Assembly: GCA_032718475.1 (NCBI GenBank)
Contig: JAUCBJ010002168.1
Location: 1-64,000, forward strand
Length of the DNA: 64,000 nt
Direction: 5' to 3'
DNA from: Nemertoderma westbladi
Taxonomy: Eukaryota > Xenacoelomorpha > Nemertodermatida > Nemertodermatidae
Shown: positions 29,398 to 40,570 of the stretch, one piece after another
Layout: every line of letters starts with the position of its first letter
Position numbering within the stretch: the first letter of the stretch is position 1
Made by a program: the position numbers and the translations under genes
Notes under the pieces: generated by a model
Database searches by the model: none
The model's input: only the letters and a program-made list of their open reading frames with translations
What the model was told of the DNA's origin: nothing

Positions 29398-30670
29398 TTA
29401 AGAGCCCATGTATATTAATCATTACCAATATATTATACTTATATTTGTACAGACTGTACGACATTAGTTTATTATCATGATATTTATTAATGACAATTAT
29501 CAACACACTTGACGACCTACTTATTACTTTAATTAATTAGTTTACTTTACTGTCTATATTTATAAATATACAACGCCTGAATGAATTATTACATTTGAAT
29601 TAACTTATTATTAATACTATTATCTTTTGGTTCTCATTAATTGTAGAACGATATCTTTCTTAGGACTGTTAAATTAGTGTAAATCTATAACCATCTTTTT
29701 AGGACAACTTAAATTCTGCTATATTTGATATATTATGTTTAGTGCTATTTTAACCAAATGATAGTATATATTATACATACATACATACTGTACAGCACAT
29801 ATACCCTTAAACACATTATATATTTCGTCTTCGATATTTACCTTTCGCCATAAGGATTGTTTGTACAACACTCTATACAGTATAATGGGATTTCGATACA
29901 CATTATACATTATATTTCGGTACTTGATTTTTGCCGTAAGGGTAACATTTTTCGATTTCGATATTTGGCTTTACCTCAATGTATAAACCGCACTATTATT
30001 ATTGCCTTTGTACGCTGCACCTTACCACAATAAGATTGGGTCTTTTGTTTTTGTGTACGATATACTGTATCATTGAATTAATTTTTCAATTTTGACATTT
30101 AATAACCTTATCATAAACCGTTTTCTCACCCTACTGTACACATTATAAGTACGTTTTTATTGTGCTTTTTGTCTATTTGCGCATAGATCTATTACTATTA
30201 ATGCTGTTGTACTCTGCGTTTTTCACCATCGAGGTTTCTGTTTTGTATTTGTGCACAATATACTTCGGAAGTAACCACGCTATCTCTAAAGCCTACTGTG
30301 CCACTAACTAACTAGTCTATATCTGGTATTTACTTTATTTTGATTTAATGATGTTTCTGTTCCTTATTTAATAATGATAGTTCTAGTCAAACTACTGTAT
30401 GTATATTTCTATTTCTCCCCATTTATGCTATTTAAGTACCCTTATTAGTTTATGACAGAACCCTGTATTATAAAAGAGACGGAATTTTGATTTGGTGGTG
30501 GGATGCAATAATTTTAACTTTATACATTCCTAATACCGCATTATAGTCTGAAGTAGCCCGGTTAGGGTGAAAACGTTCACTAATAAGAAGTGTTTTCATA
30601 CAACCAGCATAGACCCCAACACTTACCCAAACTCTGTTTTGTTTTGGTAATTATTATTTATATATGGTCA
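29398..30670. other. AT-rich gene-free stretch
   Basis: No credible ORF, TIR or tandem array seen. Confidence 0.5.
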
Positions 30671-30721
30671 CCCTCAGCCTCACCCTCAGCCTCAGCCTCA
30701 GCCTAGGCTTCAGCCTCAGGA
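30671..30721 (+). repeat. Hexanucleotide microsatellite (CCTCAG)n
   Basis: Repeated CCTCAG/CCTCAC units with a few variants. Confidence 0.85.
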
Positions 30722-30853
30722 CCATTCATTACCCATTCATTATGCATTTAAAATAGGATCAAGTTGACTTTATTTGTCTAATTAAACATATTATTATGAA
30801 ATTACATCATTAATACGACTAAACATAATAAATATTTCAAACATCAGTTATAA

Positions 30854-31513
30854 TTAATGTATCGCATTAACTGTACGACTGTTCATACACCTAGGTCGAT
30901 ATACAACAGTTGCTGGAGATATACCTTTTCCATTCCCTACTCTGATTTTCTGTCCATTTTCATTGTCATTCTCCTCTGATTCTTCTTCACTGCCATCGCT
31001 ACTCTCCTCTGCTTCTTCTACACTAGCATCATTACTCTCCTCCGATTCATCCTCATCACTCTCATTTCCATCATTATCACTCTCCTTATGCAAATGTATC
31101 TGCATTATATTCAATTGTCTAATTATTTTCTGCAATTTATTTTTATTTCCTAATATATGTCTTAATATCTCCTAATTATCTGAGTCATTCTCCTCCCCAC
31201 TTTCATGTTCCGCGACTTCTATCTCGCTCTCATTTTCTTCATCACCACTCTCATTTTCTTCTTCCTCTATCTCACTCTCTGTTTCATCATTCTCAACCTT
31301 TTCACTTTCCTCTGATTTATCATCTTCCTCACTCTCATCATCCTTTTCACTAGGTGGCTGTTCCTGTATATTTTTCAAAATGTTCATGATTTTCTCGAAT
31401 TTATGTCCCATCATTTGTTTAATCTCAAGAAAGTCACTCTCAACTCTCTTTTTGTTCTCATCTCCACTAAAAATATCATCATTATTTTTTAATTTCTTTG
31501 GAGAAGGTTCCAT
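30854..31513 (-). CDS. Acidic protein with internal TAG, overlapping the C2H2 ORF
   Basis: The ATG at 31511-31513 overlaps the stop of the upstream small ORF (TAATG). 113 codons run to TAG at 31172-31174. The same frame continues open, with a similar composition, for over 100 more codons to 30854. Both halves contain a short helical segment (FEKIMNILKNI before the TAG, LQKIIRQLNIM after it) followed by a long Glu/Asp/Ser tract, so the protein looks like two repeats. That argues the codons after TAG were or are coding (readthrough or a single nonsense change). No known family; acidic tails of this kind occur in histone chaperone-like and transposon proteins. Low complexity makes chance ORFs easier, so confidence is moderate. 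Confidence 0.45.
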
Positions 31514-31602
31514 TACACCTTTCTATGTATACTCATATGGCGGGATATATTGTCTCGTCTCATTTCTTTATCACAAACCATGCACTTTTCATAACTAGAC
31601 AT
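31513..31602 (-). CDS. Mini-ORF encoding a C2H2-type zinc finger
   Basis: 29 codons. The motif CMVCDKEMRRDNISRHMSIH has CX2CX11HX3H spacing, as in a single C2H2 finger with the RxDNLxRH style seen in some transposon and large-DNA-virus proteins. Its stop overlaps the next ORF's start as TAATG, a layout known from termination-reinitiation. It may instead be the last exon of something longer; the upstream sequence shows nothing supporting that. Confidence 0.45.
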   Translation of the reverse strand: MSSYEKCMVCDKEMRRDNISRHMSIHRKV

Positions 31603-31974
31603 TTTATGAAAGAAAACTGTATTATGTTTTTAAATGTCTACATCATCGTGTCTGCACGGTACTTCATATAGCGCCCCATTTGGAGATTTCCAGTGAATGT
31701 TTGGATTTGACCTGACCAAATTGGTTTACTACGGAAGATCCGCAGTGGGCACACCTGAGTGGGTGTGGGCCACTCGGAATCAAACGAGGCGGCGCACATA
31801 TTGACATTTGGCGAATGTACATTTCTTACAGTAGGGGGTCACTGGGTTAAGAGTTTTTACGGTATACTTAATATGAGCTTAAAGAAGAAAGTGTTGGCGA
31901 TGTATCTGAAAATAAATAAATAAACGTTGCTCTTTGTCTCTCTCAAGTTGATTTGGATCGGTCCTACGAATTAC

Positions 31975-32110
31975 CCAAAAAAAACACAAAATTACCCAAA
32001 AATACACAAAAGAACACAAAAAAACACAAAAATCTACCCAAAAAAACACAAAAAACACAATAAAACACAAAAAAACACAATACCACCCAAAAAACTTACC
32101 CAAAAAGACA
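31975..32110 (+). repeat. A-rich low-complexity AAAACACAA tract
   Basis: Irregular repeats of ACCCAAAA and AAACACAAAA. The ORFs crossing it on both strands are compositional artefacts. Confidence 0.8.
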
Positions 32111-32149
32111 AACATAATTTATATCCTATAGCAGGGATATAGCAGTATA

Positions 32150-32240
32150 GGGTTGGAAAAATAAGACTGTAACCTGTGTTTTTTGGTTATCGTTTATTGT
32201 TTTGATTAGAAAAGCCTGCTACTGTAACCTGCTCCTTTCC
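32150..32240 (+). repeat. Single unit of the dispersed 68-bp repeat
   Basis: Carries CGTTTATTGTTTTGATTAG and GTAACCTGCTCCTTTCC, matching the array at 61283-61485. Confidence 0.75.
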
Positions 32241-32293
32241 ATTAATTAAGAAATCTGATTTTGTAAGCTGTCTGGCAGTCTGGGTGGGTAGGC

Positions 32294-33703
32294 TTACCGG
32301 TAAACCGGTGGCAGTAGGTCATTAAAGGAATCATCAAATGAACAAAATATAATATATTGAAAAAAGTGAAAATTGAAAACTGAAAATTCTTCTTGTTTGA
32401 CATTCCCCTTCTCAGTATGCCTCTCAACCGGACCGGCGTCTCCTCCGGACCCTCCGTTACACCAGTTCTGGTTCTGTCGTCCGGTCCCTGTAAGTGGGGT
32501 ATTAACAAACGTTTCCATAACTTCTGGCTCCTCGTAAATACTACCCGAGCCAGTCTCACTCTCTGATAGTCCCAACTGCGCCAGTTCTAGTCGGCGCTTC
32601 TGCTTGGCCTGATAGTGCATAAGCCCCCCTAGCCGGGCATGCATATCATACCGCATACGTTTTCCCGCTCTCTCTCTCTGGTTGGCCAACTCTGCCTCTC
32701 TCGTCTCCCGCTCTCTACGCTCGTTCTCTATTTTTGCCTCCCGTTCCTCGCGCTCCCTACAGTTTCTCGCCACCCTCTCGGCTCTCTCTCTACATTCCCT
32801 GGCTAACTCTCTCTCTCTTTCTAATAATGCGGTTCCCTCGTTCAATTGTCTCTCTAACTCTTTCTGGTCTAGCGCAGCAATGTCTAGTTGACACGCTATC
32901 GTTGACAGATCTATCTCTAACACCCTTCTTGCTTTTGCGGAGGATGTAGCGGACTTGTCGGTCGCGACGGACTCCCGTTGCATCTCTGTCCTACTAACTT
33001 TCCCCCGCTTTCTGGGGTTCTCGCTAACCAACGAGACCGAATCCTCGGAGTTAACATCGGGTTCGCCCTCTTGCGGATCTGCTCAACCAACTAGCTTAAT
33101 TCCCCTGGCATCCACTAAATACGGCCCTACGTACACTATTTCAGGCTCCATAATCCCGGATCGCCACAGTTCGAATAGTTCGGTGGCAACCCCCCTCGCT
33201 CTCTCACTCGCCAGTTCTCCCTGCCCTAAACGAACTAGATACCGAAAATGTTTATTCGACTCACCTAGCCGCTGGCTCAACTTTCCCTGGTTTACCTTCT
33301 CTCCCTCTTTGGCCTCCTTTAACAGTTTCTTAGTGGCATTGTAGGCCCGTCAAAGCCGATCGCTGGTCCCGATGTCCTCTTCGCCGACATCTCCTCCTCC
33401 TCTCCTGGTGCGGCGTCGTACCGGTGGCCCCACCATTGCCGTTCCGGTGGGCCGTCCGTCGCCCTCGGCCTGTGGCTGGCCAGGGACTTCGGTACTCTGA
33501 CCGCCATCGTGTGTCGACTCGTCCCTTCCTCGTGGTAGACGGCCGCCCTCCGCTTGGGCTACCGGATCTTCCCTCTTCGGCGAATCCGGCGTCGCAGGTC
33601 GATACCGTCTCGTCGTGGCCTCGCGGATCGTTTGGTTGGTGTCGTCCGGGGTCCGCGGCGGCGTCCTCTCTCCCTCTGGTAATCGGGGTCCTTTATCGCT
33701 CAT
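32294..33703 (-). pseudogene. Broken coiled-coil (gag/ORF1-like) gene
   Basis: Read on the minus strand, it starts MSDKGPRLPEGE at 33703. It shifts frame near 33340-33360, continues through LSQRLGES and GPYLVDARGIKLVG, meets a TGA near 33083, then runs to 32294. The first part is Pro/Arg/Gly-rich and disordered. The last part (around 32880-32640) is a strong Glu/Arg coiled coil (ERERELARECRERAERVARN). The lay-out (MSD-start, disordered N-terminus, charged helix, acidic end) parallels ORF1 of the BEL/Pao element, so it is plausibly the first ORF of another retroelement. No pol follows within 2 kb. Not assignable to a family by eye. Confidence 0.55.
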
Positions 33704-34377
33704 CCTTTACTCCTACAGTCACAGTTTAGTAGTTGGTAGTTTCTCACTGTGATGGGATCAAGGGATCCCGACCGGATATGTAAACTACGCGTCACCGTGT
33801 TTGCTTTAGGGATCGCTGCTGGTATTTAGGCCGAGGCCGTTGTAGTAAAATAATCAGAGTTGATGTTGTCTCTTGATATTTGGGTAATAATAATGGATAA
33901 AATGTAACAGCACAGTAAGGATTGCAGATATAATAACTGGATGGATACCGGTATAATGTATGTTGGTGACGGTGATGGTGAGAAACATTACCAGTCTGCA
34001 TTAAAGCTGATAACTGGATACCTGAACCGGTAACTAATATGCATTGATAATATATGTGATCACTTCTACACTACTGTGGCCTTTCACCTAGTGGATGCTC
34101 TCCTTCGCCCCTATTGGCTAATAATCTACTTCACACCTCTCCCCTCTCTGGGAGTGTTTCCCCCCCCCCCCCCCCCTGTTGGCCCCTGCTGGTTGTCTCC
34201 CCTCCCGAGGTGATTTGACCTCTAACCTCCCTTTGTGTGGTTTTGGGGTTGTGTTGTCCCCGGTGTTGGTTGTGATACGAGATTAGTTATTGCTAATCTC
34301 GTATCTCCAACATATTGCTGAAAAGGTGCCACTTCCCATTTTATGAGGGTAGTGCGGCGGAATTGAATCCGCTTACA
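33704..34377. other. Possible LTR or leader upstream of the coiled-coil gene
   Basis: No ORF. On the minus strand TGTTGGAGATACGAG starts near 34312 and could be an LTR left end, with a perfect hairpin inside (34274-34305). No second copy is present in the window, so this stays a suggestion. A C run of 17 lies at 34160-34176. Confidence 0.3.
34274..34305. other. Perfect 13-bp stem-loop
   Basis: GATACGAGATTAG (34274-34286) pairs fully with CTAATCTCGTATC (34293-34305) around a 6-base loop. Confidence 0.9.
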
Positions 34378-35640
34378 TTATTGTATATTTTGGCAGCTAC
34401 CACAAGCATACAGATCCCACGATAGTTTGTTGGTATACCGAGGTCTCCTTTCTTGGGGAGAGGCTTTAGTTGACCTTTAGTCCAAATTGGTGGTGGCCTT
34501 TCCCCTTTTAACATCCGGTTGCAAACATTCAATAATGGTCTGTTTAGCACTCCTGTTTTCCATACCTCCGCTGGGATTTCATCTAATCTACTCACTTTAT
34601 TATTGGACATGCTTTTAATGCTTCTTTGGAGTTTGGCAGGTGTGAAGTCCCCTGTTTCTATAGGTAGTGTCTTGTCATATACAGTATTTTCCTTGTAGGG
34701 CTGACCTCGATGTTTGGTGGCTGCCCAAGCAAGTTGCTGAAGTGATTTTTCCACTTCCCAACACGTTCTTCAGGACGATCGGCTTTGAGGCGCCCCTTTG
34801 GACAACTTTTCCGACCAGATACCCCATTTACAGTTTTCCAGGTAAGTCTTGATTGTTGCTGTATGTGAGCAGTTGTAATTGCTTCAATTTTATCATGTAT
34901 GTACTTTTCCTGGTTGATGTTGAAGGCCAATTTAAGATCGTCCTTAGCTTTCGCAACCTTGTTAATGTTTTCTGTTGTTGGTTGTTCGGTTTTAACTTTG
35001 TAGGCTATCTTAAGATCTTCTCTCTTACAAGTAATCTCAGAGTTTTGCCATGGCACATACTGTTTTCGTTTGGGCTTCTGGGGGATATGCCTCTTAGCTG
35101 ATTCCTTGTGGGCTGTTATTATATTCTGGTATATTGAATCGGTAGACTGGTCTTCATCCATTGACTGAAGTGCTTCAAAGCGGTTTTGAACTTCTACTGT
35201 GTAAGCATCCTTTACTGCATTGTCAGTTCTGAGTTTCTCCCAGTCATAGTTGATTTGCTTGCTTGTCCTGGGTTTGCTGACTCTCAAACTGAGTCTGATC
35301 TCTGCAGTAACAATTCTGTGGTCCGAACCAATTAGGTTGAACGAGCAGTATGCCTCGCAGTTGATCATGCTGTTTCTCCACTTTTTGTTTATAAGGATGT
35401 AATCCAGTTGTGCTTTGGTTCCATTAGGGTATTGAAAGGTCCATAGCTTCCCCTTACTCTTTTCGAATGTGTTGTTTGTTGGTATCAATTCACATTCTTC
35501 CATTAGGTCTAAAAGTAAGTACCCATTTCTGTTAGAACTGGTGTTATACTGTAGGAGTAACCCTTGATGTCTTCTGGGCCAATTTGCGCATTCAGGTCAC
35601 CAGCAATGACTTTAAAATTGTGTTTTGGAATGTCCTTTAT
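34378..35640 (-). mobile_element. LINE fragment: endonuclease end, linker, RT start
   Basis: Minus strand. Near 35600-35560 the reading contains the endonuclease block GDLNAQIG. From 35503 it encodes QLDYILINKKW and GSDHRIV (the SDH motif of APE endonucleases), a Lys-rich linker, then, after a frame change near 34700, the RT entry region with PLPKKGDLGIPTNYRGI and AAKIYN. The sequence loses homology at about 34378, so most of RT is missing. There is also a frame break near 35515. A different family from the LINE at 20775-22716, though also APE-type. Confidence 0.82.
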
Positions 35641-36941
35641 AAGTCCAGTCAGTTTTCGAGCAGATCGATTTGAGCAGAGTGAAGCTCTGTTAAATCAGAT
35701 GAAACCGGTTTACCTTATCATGTGATGGTTATTGAGGAATGTTGCTGGTTGAGTGAGATAGACACGGTAAGACATGAAATAGGTAAGTCTTGGCGAGTGA
35801 GACCTAATAAATAACTACATATGCCTCACAAGGATAGAGCTTTATCCTATACTCTTTGTAGAAAAGAATCCACCTTCCATCTGAGAATATATATACTGTA
35901 ATTTGCATACCATACAGTTAGTTTGACAGAACAATAATTCATACAACCATTCCTAGTGTCAATGTGAAAAGGACAGTTAGCATTAATGTGGAAATGATAA
36001 TCTGCTTGAGGGTTAATGGATTTCTTATTTATATATTGTTTATACATTCCAGAAACATATACTGTTTTTCCTGTGGGGCGAGCCACGAAGTGAGTGAGCC
36101 TCAGCGTAGGGGTACCATTAATCAACCTGTCGTTCTGTCGATTTTTTTTTCAGTATATTATTTTAAACGTTAATAACTCGGCCAATCCTTGATGAAATCT
36201 ATCCAAACTTTGTACACATGTTGTTTGGCAAAAGTTTGAAAATTTTCCAAGTAGAATTTGCGTGGGGCCTTCGTGCAGCATCAGTGTAACTGTTATTGCA
36301 GTTATAATAAATTTATTTATCCAAAATTAAAATGCGTTAAATTATTATTACTGTAGGATAAATCAGCTGGGTTTCTGACAAATTTTGCAATACATTGGGG
36401 CTGTCGGCCAATCTGCATGTACCGGTACTGTTAGGCTGTACTCAATCCCTGAATCGAGAATCCTGCAATCAGTCAATACTGCAACACTGGTCAGCCGGTA
36501 CCATACACTGCAGACATGCCATATCATGTAATCTAATTGAACATGGCCCCGGCAACCCTTGCGGTAATTATAGTTTAGGCCTAATTAGCCCAGTACCGGC
36601 ACCGGTAATAATAATATAATAGTTTAGATAGTTACCGCTAATCATTCAGTCATTGGCACGGTACACCGTATTGCTGTACTGCCGTTGTAGTGCGCACCGT
36701 AGGTACCACCCTACTACTGGTACCGGCTGACCGGTGGCAACTAGCACTTCAGCACTTGCACAGCAACAGCACTACCGGCGATACACAGGTTGGAATTTAT
36801 GTAGAGTTTGCTCAACAGTAGGCCTACAGATATAAAATAGTTATCTAAATTATATATATTACTATTGACAAGTATTGAAATATATACCGTTATTCGTGTT
36901 ATCAGTATTTGCAACATCTGACATTGAAGAGGTGAGAGAAG
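35641..36941. other. Gene-free region
   Basis: No supported gene. It contains a GGGGCGAGCCACGAAG motif (36077) and an inverted GCTGCACGAAGGCCCC (36259-36274), a pair seen elsewhere in the window, plus many ACCGGTA words (36420-36780). Confidence 0.4.
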
Positions 36942-37400
36942 ATGAATACCGGTACTCAACAAAACCAACGCTTATCACAGGTCGGTATGGTTACCTCGAA
37001 ACCGGCGCGACTGTCCACTCGAATACAACTTCAAAACACAAATGCCAACAATAAACTGAAAGCGAATCGAACGTCTTCAGAAGAATCTGTCATTGGGACG
37101 AAGAAAAGGAAGCCGAAACCACGGGAATGGACCACAGCTAAGATTGAATGCTCCCATTGTCAGAGTTCCTGGACCGAAATTGAAACACCAATTGCCGATG
37201 GGCTTGATCTCTCAAACCAAAACTTCCTCTGCGGGGTTTGCGCGGCAGTAAAGATTGAAAGTCTGGAAGCTGGCATCCCTAGGTATTATTATTATAAAGA
37301 GCGTCAGCCTGCGTTTAATAAATATATTTTAATACAAAACAGGTCGAACGCAAAGAGGCTTATAATGAAGACGAGTACTGCATTGATTATATTCCTATAA
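36942..37400 (+). CDS. Possible protein with a four-cysteine zinc site
   Basis: 152 codons. The N-terminal half is polar with a basic cluster (KKRKPKPREW, about 54-63), then C70-X2-C73 and C97-X2-C100, a spacing suited to a zinc ribbon or half a PHD finger. LINE and DIRS ORF1 proteins often carry such PHD-like fingers, so this may be transposon-derived. The convincing part ends near 37280, where AG|GTATTA could be a splice donor. After 37340 another frame (GTCGAACGCAAAGAG...) looks protein-like for about 40 codons. I cannot confirm either splicing or function. Confidence 0.35.
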   Translation: MNTGTQQNQRLSQVGMVTSKPARLSTRIQLQNTNANNKLKANRTSSEESVIGTKKRKPKPREWTTAKIECSHCQSSWTEIETPIADGLDLSNQNFLCGVCAAVKIESLEAGIPRYYYYKERQPAFNKYILIQNRSNAKRLIMKTSTALIIFL

Positions 37401-38194
37401 ACCACCTGGCTTTGCATATTGAACGTGCGTTTGGAAATAAGTTCGTGCTACCCTTCCGTGGGTGGTAGATGTCGCGGTTATGTATTGGTGGGTGGGGGGA
37501 GGGGGGGGGGGGGGTGCAGATTAAAAGGGGTGAACACGTACTGTCCCCCTTTCTTTGATTAATTGGTGGTGTGGGTTAATCTCTCATAACCTGATTTTGT
37601 GATACAGTCGCACAATTTTAATTTGCATCTCTTAACTGGGCCTCGTGCTGCGCGAAGGCCCCACGAACGTGTCAACTGGCGTCTAATATATTGTTTAAAC
37701 GCATCATGATTTAGGAAACCATATTCCCAAGGGATATGATGACTTTTATCTCTGGTATTTGCTACTTTTATTTCTTCAGTTGAATTTAGAGTTAAATGGA
37801 GTGGTGCTTTAATGTAATAACAAGATTGTATACAGTTTGATTTCAAATCATAAACCACAAATTCTTTAAATATTACGGAATAAAATGAGTCGTTGAGTAC
37901 ATGGTATTGAAAATCAACAATAAACCCGTCCCTATTCAAGTGAATCAGAAAATATTTATAAAAATAATAAGCAGGATAAGAATTACTATCAAAAAGAATA
38001 AAAAGTTATAAACATCTTAATTAAATATAATAATGGGTGAGGAAAATTGTAATGAACTTAAAATACTTTTATTAACCAATAAGAAATAGTAGAAATTGTA
38101 AAATGTCCTTCCCACTCAACCTCGTAACGTAATCATAATATATTCATAACTTCCGTGATCTAACCTTTCTAACCCACTTCAAAAAGTTTCGGGA
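37401..38194. other. Gene-free stretch with a G run
   Basis: G14 at 37501-37514 and a GCTGCGCGAAGGCCCCACG motif at 37649. Otherwise AT-rich with no clear gene. Confidence 0.4.
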
Positions 38195-38837
38195 CTCTTA
38201 CACTTTACCGTGCCATTAAAGCCATATTTTGATATAATAAAATGATCTTAAAGTATTTGTTCTAGAACAAAATATATTTGTTCTAGAACAAAATTTTTAT
38301 ATTAAATGTATAGATAATATGTTCCAGAACATTAAAAAAAAGAAACAAAAAATAGCTAGTATAAAAAATTCATACAAAGATAACATAGAATAAAAAATTA
38401 ACAAATTAGCTAGTGCTTTGTATTTTTTGTTCTAGAACAAAAAATATTTGTTCTAGAACAACATTTTTATATAAAAAGGATTGATAATGTTCTAGAACAT
38501 TTAAAAAACAAGAAACAAAAACATTGATATATTAAAATGATAGTTTTTAATCTATCATATCATAATAAGGGAAACTAGAAGGAAGTGAAGGAAGTGTACC
38601 CGGTTTAGTAACAAACAATAAAAACATTAGCTACAAAAGACGTAACAAAATGTAATTGTACGTAGAGTAAATTACGGTGTTACTTGCGTAAATATTTATT
38701 ATATAATTATAACAAATATATTTTTTTGAATTATATTGAATAATATAGGTGGCCCGGCAAACTGCAAGAGAGCTCCTCAGTCCTATTACACTTTACCGTG
38801 CCATTATAGCAATAGGTGGCACGGCAAACTGTAAGAG
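38195..38837. mobile_element. Small TIR element(s), CTCTTACA ends
   Basis: CTCTTACACTTTACCGTGCC at 38195 is matched in reverse complement by GGCACGGCAAACTGTAAGAG ending at 38837. A further right-type end (38752-38770) and left-type end (38784-38806) sit just inside, so two copies, one of them almost only TIRs, may lie end to end. No coding content. Confidence 0.5.
38252..38500. repeat. Duplicated block rich in TTGTTCTAGAACAA palindromes
   Basis: Two copies of about 90 bp (38252-38345 and 38428-38520) each contain two TTGTTCTAGAACAA palindromes and a third GTTC(C/T)AGAAC. The word fits heat-shock-element spacing, but the repeat context makes a regulatory role unproven. Confidence 0.7.
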
Positions 38838-39027
38838 TGCCAAAGTTTAAGGCTCTATTAGCTCTGGTACTGTAATAGGGTTTATAGTAGTGATACAGTA
38901 GTGGTAATAATGTATCACGCATTCAGCTAACCTCATATGGCCCATGGTTGTAGTTGGCCTATGTGCGATTTGGGGTTAATGCTGGCGCGTAAGATGTAAA
39001 CCTAAGGATTCCAATTTTACGGTACAA

Positions 39028-39568
39028 GCTGGAAGTTTAAATAATTTCCAGCTCGATGCAACCCCCACCTACGCGTTGACATACAGTATAGGGGTATTAA
39101 TCTTGCTACGTCTAATAAGAGCCCAACAGTCTCAGATTATTGGGGGACTGAGCCAGGGCCAAACTGGCCCACGTATTTTCCTGTGAGGGTAAATTATGTT
39201 TTGGGCCCCGCCGCGTCTTTTTATTTCATTATATCATTACCTACTGTATGACAAAAATAATACAAATGTACTGTATATTGTATTATTGTTCCTATAAATG
39301 TTCTTTATTGTTCCTAATCATGTATTGCATATTTTATCTACTGTACCTACTGTAGTACTATCTATTCATCGTGCGTCCCCTATCTGATTGATTTGTATAA
39401 AATTAAATTGCCTTTGGCAACATTATTTGATACAAATCGATCGATTAAGTAATTAATTAATTGTTTAATCCACCATTTAATTAATTAATTGATTAATTAA
39501 TGACCTACTTAACAGCTAAGGTGTGAAGTGGGTCCAACTGTCGCAGAAATGGGGTAACCATTACTACT
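39028..39568 (+). repeat. Dispersed AT-rich repeat, copy 2
   Basis: Reverse complement of 24461-24990 with a few small indels (for example extra sequence near 39290-39330). Confidence 0.85.
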
Positions 39569-40077
39569 TATAGCCTCTAAATAATCCAAAAAGGAGAGAA
39601 AATATACCGTATTTTTAGCCGTTTTGTTTTGCTAAAAATACACCAGAAAAAATATACAAATAAAGGGAAAAATCTAATAATAATCAATTGTTTTGGAAAA
39701 CGTCTTAAAAAGCAATAAAAGGTATATGAATAAACGTCTGAAAAGTTTGGATAAAAGTCGTGAAAAGGTCGTAATAAACTTGGTGCAGCTTCACGCTATT
39801 GGAACTTGGCGATAGTGCAGAACACCAGGTTACCGTCTGACTCCAAACTGGGGTGGTACCGATTGGACTTAAAAGGTTAGCTGCAATTTGTTCTCAGACC
39901 ATAGAGGTTTATTTGGGCGAACCACAAATAAACATATAGCCTGCGGACACAGTGCACCAGCACTACCATGGGCAGGAGAGCCGAGCCGGTGGAGACGCTG
40001 CCACTTTTACTTTTGCCTGGTAGGCAAGAGCGAGCACAAAAGCGCGCCGGGCTTGTCTAGCCAATGTGCTCAGACCA
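39569..40077. other. Gene-free stretch
   Basis: No gene that I can support. A 148-codon reading crossing 39888-40334 is discussed under rejected items. Confidence 0.4.
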
Positions 40078-40315
40078 ACGGCGGAACCATCTTACGTTAC
40101 TGGCGACCGCAAAGCTTTTCGCAAGGCCCGATCCAGCAACAAAGAGGGCTCCAACTTGGACCAGAGCTGGCTTTTAGGCCAGATAGTACAGCCGTCCGAC
40201 GGCGGAATCGTCTTAAGTTACTGGCGACCGTAAAGCCTTTCGCAGGCCCGATCCAGCAACAAAGACGGCCCCAACTCGGAACAGAGCTGACTTCTGGGCC
40301 AGGGACCTCTGCTGT
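40078..40315 (+). repeat. About 120-bp tandem duplication
   Basis: CGGCGGAA(C/T)C(A/G)TCTTA followed by TTACTGGCGACCG and CCCGATCCAGCAACAAAGA occurs twice with an offset of about 121 bp and about 85 percent identity by eye. Confidence 0.8.
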
Positions 40316-40469
40316 ACTGAGGAGCAGGGCTTAACATTTATGCCTGAAGCAGAGTGAAAACTCTTGAAGTTTTAGTCCCTATGCGCCCCTATTTATAGCC
40401 TGCTGTGGGGTCAATATGGAGTTGACCTCTAAGTGTCACCTGCGCGCGGGTGGACTTTCTGGGCATGTT

Positions 40470-40570
40470 AAATATAATTACCCAATATAATAGACCAATT
40501 AATATTGGTGCACGTCCGAACAATATTAGATATAATTACTCAATAATATAGACCAATTAATATTGGTGCC
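40470..40570 (+). repeat. Direct repeat of a GACCAATTAATATTGGTGC unit
   Basis: A unit of about 60 bp ending in TAGACCAATTAATATTGGTG occurs twice; the core is itself a palindrome (CCAATTAATATTGG). Confidence 0.75.

Noticed and set aside
31927-32142. Lys/Asn-rich and Phe-rich ORFs on the two strands
   Set aside because: Pure products of the A-rich AAAACACAA tract.
39888-40334. 148-codon ORF
   Set aside because: It lies across a 120-bp tandem duplication, shows no domain, and its composition follows the repeat.
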